DNA of 64,000 bases from Singulisphaera sp. GP187 (GTDB lineage Bacteria; Planctomycetota; Planctomycetia; Isosphaerales; Isosphaeraceae), in the NCBI RefSeq assembly GCF_900129635.1, contig NZ_FSRB01000002.1, positions 834,727 to 898,726 of the forward strand, given 5' to 3'. Each line of letters opens with the position of its first letter. The stretch's first letter is position 1. The position numbers and the translations under genes were made by a program. Under the pieces are notes generated by a model. It was not told where the DNA came from, ran no database searches, and saw nothing but the letters and a program-made list of their open reading frames with translations. Below, piece by piece: positions 1-9,313 of this stretch.

Positions 1-1
1 C

Positions 2-1192
2 GTCTCGACCCTCTCCGGTGGCGAACGACGCCGGGTGGCGCTCTGCAAGATCCTCCTGCAACGCCCCGACATGCTACTGCTCGACGAGCCGACGAACCAC
101 CTCGACGCCGAAAGCGTCGCCTGGCTCGAACGCCACCTCCATGACTATACGGGGACGGTCATCGCGGTCACCCACGACCGCTACTTCCTCGATAACGTGG
201 CCGGCTGGATCCTCGAACTCGACCGCGGCCAAGGGATCCCGTGGGAGGGGAACTACACCTCCTGGCTCGAACAGAAACAGGCGCGGCTCGCCCTGGAAGA
301 AAAGCAGGAGAGCAACCGCCGCAAGACGCTCGCTCGCGAGCTCGAGTGGGTCCGGTTGGCCCCTCGCGCCCGGGTCGCCAAGAACCGGGCTCGGCTCCAG
401 CGCTACGAGCAAATGGCCAGCGAGGATGTCGATCGGCGGGACGAGGCGATCGTCTTGCAGATCCCGCCCGGCCCCCACCTCGGCGATCTCGTCGTGGAGG
501 CGGACAACGTCAAGAAGGCGTTCGGCGACCGGCTCCTGTTCGAGGAGATGAGCTTCCGCTTGCCCCCTGGCGGCATCATCGGCGTGATCGGGCCCAACGG
601 CGCGGGCAAGACGACGCTCTTCCGGATGATCGTTGGCCAGGAGACCCCCGACGACGGGGCGCTGCGGGTCGGCGACACGGTCGTCACCTCGTACGTCGAC
701 CAGAACCGCGACGCCCTGAATCCGGAAAACTCGATCTTCCAGGAGATCAGCGGCGGGCTCGATGTGGTCACGCTCGGCAAGCGCAAGATCCCCTCACGCG
801 CCTACGTGGCCCAGTTCAACTTCAAAGGGCCCGACCAGGAGAAGAAGATCGCCAACCTCTCGGGTGGCGAACGGAACCGGGTCCACCTGGCCAAGCTGCT
901 CAAGAGCGGAGGGAACCTGCTCCTGCTCGACGAACCGACCAACGACCTCGATATCGACATGCTCCGGGCCCTGGAAGAGGCGATCCTCGACTTCGGTGGC
1001 TGCGCGGTGGTGATCAGCCACGATCGCTGGTTCCTCGACCGGATCGCGACCCACATCCTCGCCTTCGAAGGGGATAGCAAGGTCGTCTGGTGCGACGGTA
1101 ACTATCAGGCCTACGAAGCCCAGCGCCACGAGCGACTGGGGACCGACGCCGATCAGCCCCACCGCATTCGCTACAAGGCGCTGCGACGCTGA
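2..1192 (+). CDS. ettA: Energy-dependent translational throttle protein EttA (ABC-F ATPase), 5'-truncated
   Basis: C-terminal two thirds of an ABC-F protein; the reading frame is open from base 2, so the start lies outside the window. The fragment opens inside the first ATPase domain with the signature LSGGERRR and Walker B LLLDEPTNHLD. It continues through the basic inter-domain linker (about residues 70-140) and a complete second ATPase domain with GPNGAGKTTL, LSGGERNR and LLLLDEPTNDLD. The C-terminus HRIRYKALRR resembles EttA. ABC-F proteins of this kind bind the ribosomal E site and gate entry into elongation according to ADP/ATP ratio (family knowledge). EttA is chosen over Uup or YheS because of the short C-terminus without a coiled coil and the EttA-like linker. 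Confidence 0.9.
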   Translation, partial: VSTLSGGERRRVALCKILLQRPDMLLLDEPTNHLDAESVAWLERHLHDYTGTVIAVTHDRYFLDNVAGWILELDRGQGIPWEGNYTSWLEQKQARLALEEKQESNRRKTLARELEWVRLAPRARVAKNRARLQRYEQMASEDVDRRDEAIVLQIPPGPHLGDLVVEADNVKKAFGDRLLFEEMSFRLPPGGIIGVIGPNGAGKTTLFRMIVGQETPDDGALRVGDTVVTSYVDQNRDALNPENSIFQEISGGLDVVTLGKRKIPSRAYVAQFNFKGPDQEKKIANLSGGERNRVHLAKLLKSGGNLLLLDEPTNDLDIDMLRALEEAILDFGGCAVVISHDRWFLDRIATHILAFEGDSKVVWCDGNYQAYEAQRHERLGTDADQPHRIRYKALRR

Positions 1193-1349
1193 TCGATCAG
1201 TGAATCGAACCGAGCTGTTTCCCTGACTGACGACCTTTTGCGGGGTGTCACGAAAACCGTGGCACCCAGAATTCCCTTGTCCCTGGTTCATGTCGTCTGG
1301 TTCGAGATAGGTTGTTAGGTCGATATCCAAAAAACATGATGGAGGCGAG

Positions 1350-2144
1350 ATGGACGCCGCGACGGAAAGACAGCCCGAGGAGCTGGAAGTCCGGATCGAA
1401 GAGGGCGTTGTCTCGCTGGTCTTGAATCGCCCCGAGACGCGGAATGCGCTCTCGCGAACGCTGCTCGGGCGGCTCGAGGAAACGCTTGCGGCAATCGAGG
1501 CCGACCCCGCCGCGCGGGTCGTGATCCTCGGCGCACGCGGCCCCGTCTTCTGCGCGGGGCACGACCTCGGGGAGATGACGAGCCGGTCCGAACCGGAGTA
1601 TCGCGACCTGTTCGCGGCCTGCTCGCGGGTGATGCTCCAACTCCGTCGACTCCCTCAACCCGTGATCGCCCGGGTGCAAGGGATGGCGACCGCCGCCGGC
1701 TGCCAACTCGTCGCGGCCTGCGACCTGGCGGTGGCCTCGACGGAGGCCCGGTTCGCGACCCCGGGGGTCAAGATCGGCCTCTTCTGCACCACGCCGATGG
1801 TCCCGCTCGTCCGCGCCATCCCCGACAAGGCGGCGATGGAGATGCTTCTGACCGGCGCCCCGATCTCGGCGGAGCGGGCCCTGGCCCTCGGGCTGGTGAA
1901 TCAGGTCGTCCCGGCGGGGGAGCTCGACGCCGCGGTCCGCGAACTGACCGGCACCCTCCTGGCGATGAGCCCGCTGACGATCGGGCTCGGCAAGCGGGCG
2001 TTTTACGAACTCCGCGACCTCGACGAGTCGGCCGCCTACGCTCGCGCGGTCGACGTGATGACCGAGAATGCCCTCCAGCATGACGCCCAGGAAGGGATCG
2101 CGGCCTTCCTCCAGAAACGCAAGCCGAGCTGGACCGGGGACTGA
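1350..2144 (+). CDS. Enoyl-CoA hydratase/isomerase family protein
   Basis: A 264-residue crotonase-fold protein, normal length for the family. Oxyanion-hole segments are visible as FCAGHDLGEM (about residues 70-79) and GMATAAGCQLVAACDLAVAS (about 111-130), followed by the substrate-pocket segment FATPGVKIGLF. The sequence is closest in feel to the ECHDC3-like branch; it lacks the Glu pair of canonical 2-enoyl-CoA hydratase at the obvious places, so the exact reaction is unknown. The start is supported by GGAGG at 1341-1345, four bases before the ATG. It stands alone between ettA and a radical SAM gene, with no beta-oxidation partners nearby. Confidence 0.85.
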   Translation: MDAATERQPEELEVRIEEGVVSLVLNRPETRNALSRTLLGRLEETLAAIEADPAARVVILGARGPVFCAGHDLGEMTSRSEPEYRDLFAACSRVMLQLRRLPQPVIARVQGMATAAGCQLVAACDLAVASTEARFATPGVKIGLFCTTPMVPLVRAIPDKAAMEMLLTGAPISAERALALGLVNQVVPAGELDAAVRELTGTLLAMSPLTIGLGKRAFYELRDLDESAAYARAVDVMTENALQHDAQEGIAAFLQKRKPSWTGD

Positions 2145-2376
2145 AGATCGGCCCTTCTATTCCTCGATTGCCAAATCTTGGGATGGGTCGAATGACGACT
2201 GCTGCCCTCCATGTCTTCCCAGGTTTCCTCGGCCTCTGTAAACCACCGAGATTTCAGCAAGAAAACAAGCCGGGAGAGGTTTGGCTTTCTAGGTGGTCCG
2301 GATAAGATGCAAGTTGCGCGTGGGCGGGAGCACGTGCAACAGGCTGAGCATGAGGCGAACGAGGAGCTTACCCTCC

Positions 2377-3939
2377 ATGGCCGATATTGTGTTCATCAAT
2401 CCGCGTTTTGAGGTGTCGTACTGGGGCATGGAACATGCCTTGCCGTTTATGGGCAAGCGGGCCAATTTGCCGGTGGCCTGCCTCCCCTTGTTGGCCGCGC
2501 TGACGCCTGGCGAGCACACCGTCACGCTGGTTGACGAGAACGTGGAAGCGATCAACTATGAGCGGTTGGCCAAGGCCGATATCGTCGGCGTGACCGGGAT
2601 GAGCGTGCAGCGGTTCCGGATGAAGGAGATCCTGACCGAACTCAAACGTCGCGGGGTGTTTACGGTGGTCGGCGGGCCACTGGTCACGGTTCAGGAAGAC
2701 TACTTCGGCGACCTGGCCGACGTGATCTTCATCGGCGAGGCTGAGGAGACCTGGCCCCAGTTTCTCAAGGAATGGAAGCAGGGGTTGCACCAGGTTCGTT
2801 ACGAGCAGCTTGAGAAGACGGACATGGCGACGGTGCCGACGCCACGCTTCGACCTGCTCAAGATGCGGCACTACATGTTCGGGAGCCTCCAGTTCTCACG
2901 CGGTTGCCCGTTCCAGTGCGAGTTCTGCGACATCATCGTGACGTTCGGCCGCCGGCCTCGTATCAAGACGAGTGCCCAGATTCTCGCCGAGCTCGATGCG
3001 GTTCATGCGCAAGGGGTCGATATTGTTTTTATTGTTGACGACAACTTGATCGGCAATAAAAAGGCAATCAAGGAAGTTTTGAAGGATGTGGTGGCCTGGC
3101 AAGTCAAGCACGGCTATCCGCTCACGTTCTTCACCGAGGCCTCGATCGACCTGGCCGACGACCCCGAGCTGATGGAAATCATGGTCGAGGCCAACATCCT
3201 GGCCGTCTTTGTCGGGATCGAGAGCCCCCGGGAAGAGTCGCTCCGCGAGACCAAGAAGTTCCAGAACGTCCGCACGGGGGGGACCCTTCTGGAGAAGGTC
3301 CACCGCGTTCAGGATGCCGGCATCGAGGTTTGGTGTGGGATGATCCTCGGCTTCGACAACGATGACGCCACGATCTTCGACGCCCAGCGCGAGTTTATCA
3401 GGGACGCGCGGATCACCAGCACGATGATCGGGATGCTCTACGCGATTCCGAAGACCCCGTTGCACGCGCGCCTGGCGGCCGAAGGTCGGCTCGACCCGGC
3501 CGACGAACCGGAGTATGGCACCAACGTCATCCCCTTGAAGATCAGTCGTGAAGCGCTTCGTGACGGCTACGTCAGCGTCATGAACGACCTGTACACGGCC
3601 GAGGCCTACTTTGGCCGGCTCGACGCCCTGTACATTGACGCCAAGATCAAGATGGGCCAGGGGCGGGCCCGGTACTGGCGGAAGCATCCCTGGGCCGGCT
3701 TCAAGACGAACGCGATCTGGACTGTGCAGTCGATCGGCCTCTACATCCGAATCATGCGCGGCATCCCCGAAGTGTCGCTGCGCCGTGAGTACCGCAAGCG
3801 GATCTGGAACCTGGTCAAGGCCAGGCCCGACCCCGGTCTTGTGCTCTTCTATATCATCAAGTGTGCCATGCACTATCACGCCTATTACATGGCCAAGCAG
3901 ATGGCCACCGGTCGGAGTCCGATTTTTAACTCTTACTGA
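2377..3939 (+). CDS. B12-binding domain radical SAM protein (DUF4070 type)
   Basis: A 520-residue protein with an N-terminal Rossmann-like cobalamin-binding domain (about residues 1-150), then a radical SAM core with the 4Fe-4S motif CPFQCEFC (C-x3-C-x2-C, about residue 174), VFIVDDNLIGNKKA and IESPREESL, then a C-terminal DUF4070-like region rich in aromatic and basic residues. The architecture is shared with hopanoid C-2 methylase HpnP and related methylases or cyclases acting on lipids; that relationship is inferred and the substrate is unknown. The open frame extends upstream to 2293, but ATG 2377 is preceded by GAGGAG at 2361-2366 and gives a normal N-terminus (MADIVFINPRF). No hopanoid genes are adjacent. 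Confidence 0.85.
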   Translation: MADIVFINPRFEVSYWGMEHALPFMGKRANLPVACLPLLAALTPGEHTVTLVDENVEAINYERLAKADIVGVTGMSVQRFRMKEILTELKRRGVFTVVGGPLVTVQEDYFGDLADVIFIGEAEETWPQFLKEWKQGLHQVRYEQLEKTDMATVPTPRFDLLKMRHYMFGSLQFSRGCPFQCEFCDIIVTFGRRPRIKTSAQILAELDAVHAQGVDIVFIVDDNLIGNKKAIKEVLKDVVAWQVKHGYPLTFFTEASIDLADDPELMEIMVEANILAVFVGIESPREESLRETKKFQNVRTGGTLLEKVHRVQDAGIEVWCGMILGFDNDDATIFDAQREFIRDARITSTMIGMLYAIPKTPLHARLAAEGRLDPADEPEYGTNVIPLKISREALRDGYVSVMNDLYTAEAYFGRLDALYIDAKIKMGQGRARYWRKHPWAGFKTNAIWTVQSIGLYIRIMRGIPEVSLRREYRKRIWNLVKARPDPGLVLFYIIKCAMHYHAYYMAKQMATGRSPIFNSY

Positions 3940-4032
3940 GGGGGGAGCCCGGTTCGAAGTCGCGAGAGGGCCAGAGTTTCGCCGCTGGATTTGGCATTTC
4001 GCGGTCTCCCGTGCGCTCCGGGCCGATTCCAT

Positions 4033-4105
4033 GGTGGGCCGTGCATACCCTGACAAGAGAAAAAGTCTTGATTTGAATGCTCTTGTAGGGTGGGCACGGC
4101 CCACC
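4033..4105. repeat. R3 palindromic repeat, copy a
   Basis: Two 19-base arms (4033-4051 and 4087-4105) pair at 17 of 19 positions around GGTGGGCCGTGC / GCACGGCCCACC. Immediately outside the left arm lies CCGATTCCAT, the reverse complement of the ATGGAATCGG that follows the same core at 23106. This is the main feature of the 357-base gap 3940-4296 between the radical SAM gene and the DUF1549/DUF1553 gene; no gene is seen there. Confidence 0.7.
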
Positions 4106-4296
4106 GTCTTCGGCTCGAGCCCACCTGATGAAGTCGGCCGGGTGAAGGGTTGAGGCTGTTCGTGCGGGAGCGTATCCTGAAGACGACCGCTCCCGATGGC
4201 GACATTTGAATAAGTGCGATCTCCGCCCACGAGTCCATCGCGGATTGATTCCGTTGTGGAATCGACCTTCCTCCCGGCTGTCGAGGCTGAACCACA

Positions 4297-7200
4297 ATGC
4301 TTGCTGGGATCCTCCTCACTGTGGCTGTCACCGTGGCCGAACTGCCGCCCGCCGCCACGGGGCCGGTCGACTTCGTCCGCGACATCCAGCCGATCTTTCA
4401 GCGGGCCTGCCTCAAGTGTCACGGGCCCGAGAAGCAGAAGGGGGGCTTTCGGCTCGACGTCAAGGCTGCCGCACTCAAAGGGGGGGATAGCGATACTCCC
4501 GCGATCGTGCCGGGGGAGAGCGCCGGCAGCCCTTTGATTCAGTTCGTGGCAGGCGTCGATCCCGACATCAAGATGCCGCCGCAGGGCGCTCCGCTGACCG
4601 CGGAACAGGTCGGCTTGCTCCGGGCCTGGATCGACCGGGGAGCGATCTGGCCCGACTCCGCGAGCGCCCCGAGCGAAGACGCCTTGAAAACGCACTGGGC
4701 GTTTCAGCCGGTCAAACGGCCGGCGGTGCCGGCGATCGCGGGGGCGGAACCGACGCCGAGCCGCCAGCCGATCGACGCCTTCATCGCGGCCAAGCTCGCC
4801 GAGAACCGGCTGATCATGGCCCCCGAGGCTGACAGGCGGACCTTGGTGCGTCGGCTCTATTTCGTGCTCCATGGGCTGCCGCCCACGCCCGAGGAAGTCG
4901 CCGCGTTTGTCGCCGACGACCGCCCTGGGGCCTACGAAGCCCTCGTGGATCGGCTGCTCGACTCCCCGCGCTACGGGGAACGCTGGGCGCGACACTGGCT
5001 CGACATCATGGCGTTCGGCGAGACCGACGGGTTCGAGGTGAACACACCGCGCGCCAATGCCTGGCCCTATCGCGACTATGTCATTCGCGCCTTGAACGCC
5101 GACAAGCCGTACCCCGAGTTCATCAAGGATCAACTCGTTGGTGATGCGACCGGCGAAGATGCCGCCACCGGCTTCATCGTCGCCAAGGCCGCACTCCTCC
5201 CCGGTCAGACCGGCCGCGACATCGAGTCGATCCGGCTCGCGCGCCAGGATCAACTCAATGACATGGTGCTCAACGCAGGGTCGACGTTCCTCGGCCTGAC
5301 GATCCACTGCGCCCGCTGCCACGACCACAAGTTCGATCCGATCTCGCAACGCGACTACTACGCGATGACCGCGATTTTCGCCGGCGTGCGGCACGGCGAA
5401 CGCCCGCTCCGCGCGGCGGACGATACGGAGCGGCGGCTCGCGGCGCAAGCGTTGAAGCCGCGGATCGCCGCCCTCGAAACCGAACTCGCCCGGTATGAGC
5501 CTCTGGCCGATCCTTCGATCGTCGAGTCGAAGCCGACCGATCCCCGGTTCAACCAGGAGACGTTCCCGCCGACCCGCGCCAGGTTCGTCCGGTTCACGGT
5601 TCAGGACGCCAACCTGCACCCATCGTTCGGCCTGATTGAGCCCTGCCTCGACGAGCTCGAGATTTTCACGACGGACGAAACGAACGTCGCGCTGGCCAAA
5701 ACGGGGGCGAAGGTCTCGGCGTCGGGCACGATTCCCGGGTCAAGCATTCACCGGCTCGAACATGTCAACGATGGCAAGTATGGGAATAGCCGGAGCTGGA
5801 TCTCCGACGAAAGAGGTCGGGGCTGGGTGTTGGTGGAACTGCCCGACGAGGTGACGATCGCCAAAATCGTCTGGAGTCGCGACCGTGAGGGAACCTATAC
5901 CGACCGCCTCGCAACGGCCTATACGATCGAGGCCGGGCCTTCGCTCAACGCGATGAAGCCGGTTGCGGGTCGGTTGCCGTTACGCTCCGCGGTGAGTCCG
6001 CGGCTGACGGTGGACCGGTTCCGGCCGGTCGCGGCGAAGCGGTTGAGGTTCACGATCCTTGCCTCGAGCAATATTGAGCCATGTCTCGATGAGTTGGAAG
6101 TCTTCACGTTTGGTCCTCATTCACGCAACGTGGCGTTGGCCAGTGCGGGGGCCAGGACGAAGGCTTCGGGCACGTACCCTGGGTCCCCCATCCACCGGCT
6201 CGAGCACCTGAACGACGGTCGCTATGGCAATGGGCGGAGCTGGATCTCCGACCAGAACGGGCGGGGCTGGGTGGAAATTGAGTTTCCGGAAACCAACACG
6301 ATCGACCGCGTGGTCTGGGCCCGCGATCGCGAAGAGGCCTATGCCGACCGGCTGGCGACGAGGTACCGGATCGAGGTGGCCGACGCGTCGGGCGACTGGA
6401 CGGTCGTCGCCACGTCTCAGGATCGGCGCCCCTATGTGGCCGGCGCCCCGTTCTCTGCCGTCGAATCGACCGCGGGGCTCGATGAGGCCGAGGTCAAGAC
6501 GCTCCACGCACTTCGCGAGGAGAAGCAGACGCTCGAGCAGCGGGTCGCCGAGTTGACCCGAGCGTCGTTGGTTTATGCCGGCATCTTTGCCCAGCCTGAT
6601 GAGACGTTCCGCCTGAGCCGGGGCGACCCGATGCAGCGCCGCGAGCCGGTGGACCCGGGCGCGCTCGCGCAACTGCCGCCGAAGCTCGAGCTGGCCGCCG
6701 ATGCGCCCGATCAGGTCCGTCGCTCGAGCCTGGCGAACTGGATTGCCGACCCCGAGAATCCGCTCACGGCCCGGGTGATGGTGAACCGGCTCTGGCACTA
6801 TCACTTCGGCGAAGGGCTGGTCAACACGCCGAGCGATTTCGGTCGCAACGGGGCTCGCCCGGTGAATGGGCCCCTGCTCGACTGGCTGGCGAGCGAGTTC
6901 GTGGCGCGGGGCTGGAGCCTCAAGGCGATGCACCGCCTGATCGTGACCTCGGCCACCTTCCGCCAGTCGAGCCGGCCCCGTGCCGATGCGATCGCGGTGG
7001 ACTCGGGCACGCGCTTGCTCTGGCGTTTTCCGCCCCGCCGGTTGGAAGCCGAGGCGATTCGCGACTCCATCCTCGCGGTCGCCGGCACGCTCGACCTTCG
7101 CATGGGGGGCCCCGGTTACAGCGCCTTTGCGCCGAACACGAACTACGTCCGGGTCTACAACCCCAAGACCGAGTACGGCCCGGCGGACTGGCGGCGGATG

Positions 7201-7551
7201 ATCTATCAGACCAAGGTCCGCATGGCGCAAGACTCGACCTTCGGCGCCTTCGACTGCCCCGACGCCGGCCAGAACCAGCCGAGTCGCCCGCGGTCCACGA
7301 CCCCGTTGCAGGCGCTCAACCTATTCAACAGCCAGTTCGTCGCCCAGCAGGCCGGGCAACTCGCCGACCGGCTCAAACGCGAGGCGGGGGACGACTTGAC
7401 GAGGCAAATCCAACTTGCCTATCGACTCGCGCTCGGTCGCGAACCGGACGGCGAGGAGACGCGACTTTGCACTTTGCTGGCTCAAGACCAGGATCTCGCG
7501 ACGTTTTGCCGGGTCTTGCTCAATACGAATGAATTCTTGTTTGTGCCATGA
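4297..7551 (+). CDS. Planctomycete cytochrome c / DUF1549 / DUF1553 protein with two internal F5/8C-like repeats
   Basis: A 1084-residue exported protein. The N-terminus has a short hydrophobic signal peptide, then a planctomycete-type cytochrome c domain with the haem motif CLKCH (about residue 47). A DUF1549 domain follows (about 160-380), with a second CXXCH-like CARCH near 340. After that come two homologous blocks of roughly 110 residues (about 430-570 and 590-715) sharing IEPCLDELE, IHRLEH and RSWISD, which look like discoidin (F5/8C) carbohydrate-binding modules. A DUF1553 domain closes the protein (about 780-1070). The pairing with a DUF1501 gene 78 bases downstream is a hallmark of planctomycete genomes; a role in polysaccharide use is inferred, not shown. 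Confidence 0.9.
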   Translation: MLAGILLTVAVTVAELPPAATGPVDFVRDIQPIFQRACLKCHGPEKQKGGFRLDVKAAALKGGDSDTPAIVPGESAGSPLIQFVAGVDPDIKMPPQGAPLTAEQVGLLRAWIDRGAIWPDSASAPSEDALKTHWAFQPVKRPAVPAIAGAEPTPSRQPIDAFIAAKLAENRLIMAPEADRRTLVRRLYFVLHGLPPTPEEVAAFVADDRPGAYEALVDRLLDSPRYGERWARHWLDIMAFGETDGFEVNTPRANAWPYRDYVIRALNADKPYPEFIKDQLVGDATGEDAATGFIVAKAALLPGQTGRDIESIRLARQDQLNDMVLNAGSTFLGLTIHCARCHDHKFDPISQRDYYAMTAIFAGVRHGERPLRAADDTERRLAAQALKPRIAALETELARYEPLADPSIVESKPTDPRFNQETFPPTRARFVRFTVQDANLHPSFGLIEPCLDELEIFTTDETNVALAKTGAKVSASGTIPGSSIHRLEHVNDGKYGNSRSWISDERGRGWVLVELPDEVTIAKIVWSRDREGTYTDRLATAYTIEAGPSLNAMKPVAGRLPLRSAVSPRLTVDRFRPVAAKRLRFTILASSNIEPCLDELEVFTFGPHSRNVALASAGARTKASGTYPGSPIHRLEHLNDGRYGNGRSWISDQNGRGWVEIEFPETNTIDRVVWARDREEAYADRLATRYRIEVADASGDWTVVATSQDRRPYVAGAPFSAVESTAGLDEAEVKTLHALREEKQTLEQRVAELTRASLVYAGIFAQPDETFRLSRGDPMQRREPVDPGALAQLPPKLELAADAPDQVRRSSLANWIADPENPLTARVMVNRLWHYHFGEGLVNTPSDFGRNGARPVNGPLLDWLASEFVARGWSLKAMHRLIVTSATFRQSSRPRADAIAVDSGTRLLWRFPPRRLEAEAIRDSILAVAGTLDLRMGGPGYSAFAPNTNYVRVYNPKTEYGPADWRRMIYQTKVRMAQDSTFGAFDCPDAGQNQPSRPRSTTPLQALNLFNSQFVAQQAGQLADRLKREAGDDLTRQIQLAYRLALGREPDGEETRLCTLLAQDQDLATFCRVLLNTNEFLFVP

Positions 7552-7629
7552 CTTGACCGAATCCCGCTAATTTTCAAGCGGTTTCCGGCGCGTAGCCATC
7601 TTAAACATCATGATGGTGGAGTCTCTCCG

Positions 7630-9126
7630 ATGCCTGATTCTTCCTTGTCCAACGCAGGCCGCGGGTTGCTGAACCGCCGGCAATTTCTCGAACACGCCGG
7701 TACGGGGCTGGGCGGGATCGCGCTGGCGAGCCTGCTGGCGAATCAGGGCTTGCTGGCCGCGGAGAACGAGCGCACGCCGATCCGGCCGGTGATCCGCCCT
7801 GAGAACCCGCAGGCTGCGCGGGCGCCGCACTTTTCGGGCAAGGCCAAGCGGGTCCTGGTGATCTTTTGCTCGGGCGCGTGCAGCCAGCTCGAGTCGTGGG
7901 ACTATAAGCCTGCCTTGATCAAGATGGACGGCCGGCCGATGCCAGGGGCGAAGGAGGGTTTTCTCACCTTCCAAGGGGAGAATGGTAACCTCGTCCGGCC
8001 CCAATATGCATTCAAACCGCGCGGGCAGAGCGGCAAGATGATCTCTGAGCTGTTCCCGCACCTGGGCGCGCTCGCCGACGACCTCTGCTTCATCCACTCG
8101 ATGACCGCCAAGAGCAACACCCACGGCCCGGCCGAAAACCAGATGAGCACCGGGTTTACGCTCGACGGTTTTCCGAGCATGGGGTCATGGGTCTCGTACG
8201 CGCTCGGCTCGGAGGCCGACGACCTCCCTGCGTTCGTGGCGATCCCGGACCCGCGCGGGGTGCCGCAGGCGGGGGTGAACAACTGGGCTAATGGCTTCCT
8301 CCCTGCGGTCTTTCAAGGCACCCCCTTCAACGCCCAGAAGCCGATCTACAACCTCGAGGCGCCCCGAAACCGTTCGCCCGTGAGCAATGTCGCCGCACGT
8401 GATCTTCTGAAGCGGCTGAACGAACGGCATCTCGCCGAGTACCCGGGCGACTTCGAGCTCTCCGCGCGGATCGCCAGCTACGAGCTGGCCGCCAAGATGC
8501 AGCTCTCCGTCCCCGAGGTCGGTGACCTTTCAAGGGAATCGGCCGCCACCCTGCGCGACTACGGCGCGGATGATTCCGACCCGGTGCGGAGCGGCTTCGC
8601 CAAAAACTGCATCCTCGCCCGCCGCCTGCTCGAGCGCGGGGTGCGGTTTGTTCAACTCTTCAACGGTTCCTACGCGATGGGTGAGGGAATCGGCAATTGG
8701 GACGGCCATCGGAAGCTCAAAGAGCAGTATGATATCCACGCGCCGATCCTCGACCGCCCCGCCGCCGCGCTGATCCGTGATTTGAAGCAGCGCGGGTTGC
8801 TCGAAGACACGCTCGTCGTCTGGACGACCGAGTTCGGCCGGATGCCGACCTTCCAAAAAGGGGCGAGCGGCCGCGATCACAACCCGAACGGCTTCACCGC
8901 CTGGCTCACCGGCGCGGGGGTGAAACCGGGGTTCAGCTACGGGGCGACCGACGACCTCGGCCACAAAGCCGTCGAAGGGGTCACGACGATTTATGACCTC
9001 CACGCGACCATCCTCCATCTCCTCGGCCTCGATCACGAACGCCTCAGTTATTATCACAACGGCATCGAACGCCGTTTGACGGACGTCCACGGTCACGTCG
9101 TGAAGGACATCCTCACCACGGTCTAG
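7630..9126 (+). CDS. DUF1501 domain protein with Tat signal
   Basis: A 498-residue protein beginning with a twin-arginine type leader (NRRQFLEHAGTGLGGIAL, about residues 15-32), so probably folded before export. The remainder is a DUF1501 domain, related in fold to the alkaline phosphatase/sulfatase superfamily; visible landmarks are VIFCSGACSQLESWDYKP, HGPAENQMSTG, WTTEFGRMP and GRDHNPNG. The gene follows the DUF1549/DUF1553 gene by 78 bases and is probably cotranscribed with it. The function of these paired families is unknown; activity on sulfated or phosphorylated polymers is only inferred from the fold. Confidence 0.9.
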   Translation: MPDSSLSNAGRGLLNRRQFLEHAGTGLGGIALASLLANQGLLAAENERTPIRPVIRPENPQAARAPHFSGKAKRVLVIFCSGACSQLESWDYKPALIKMDGRPMPGAKEGFLTFQGENGNLVRPQYAFKPRGQSGKMISELFPHLGALADDLCFIHSMTAKSNTHGPAENQMSTGFTLDGFPSMGSWVSYALGSEADDLPAFVAIPDPRGVPQAGVNNWANGFLPAVFQGTPFNAQKPIYNLEAPRNRSPVSNVAARDLLKRLNERHLAEYPGDFELSARIASYELAAKMQLSVPEVGDLSRESAATLRDYGADDSDPVRSGFAKNCILARRLLERGVRFVQLFNGSYAMGEGIGNWDGHRKLKEQYDIHAPILDRPAAALIRDLKQRGLLEDTLVVWTTEFGRMPTFQKGASGRDHNPNGFTAWLTGAGVKPGFSYGATDDLGHKAVEGVTTIYDLHATILHLLGLDHERLSYYHNGIERRLTDVHGHVVKDILTTV

Positions 9127-9313
9127 CCGACCCTGCTTTTCGCACGCCTCTCGGGAATGCGCTCGCCCTTTTGTGAATGGGCTCGCGTGGAAAAACCGAA
9201 CGGCCGGGATCATCCTTAATCGGGGCAAACTTCGGTTCCCCTTTGATTCCTGGCCCTCGTCCCTACAATGGGAGGGTCAAAAAACACATTCAACGGCTGT
9301 GCGAGCGATCCTG

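Noticed and set aside
2896..5619. 907-residue open frame on the minus strand
   Set aside because: It runs antisense across the radical SAM gene, the R3 palindrome and the DUF1549 gene; typical of high-GC shadow frames.
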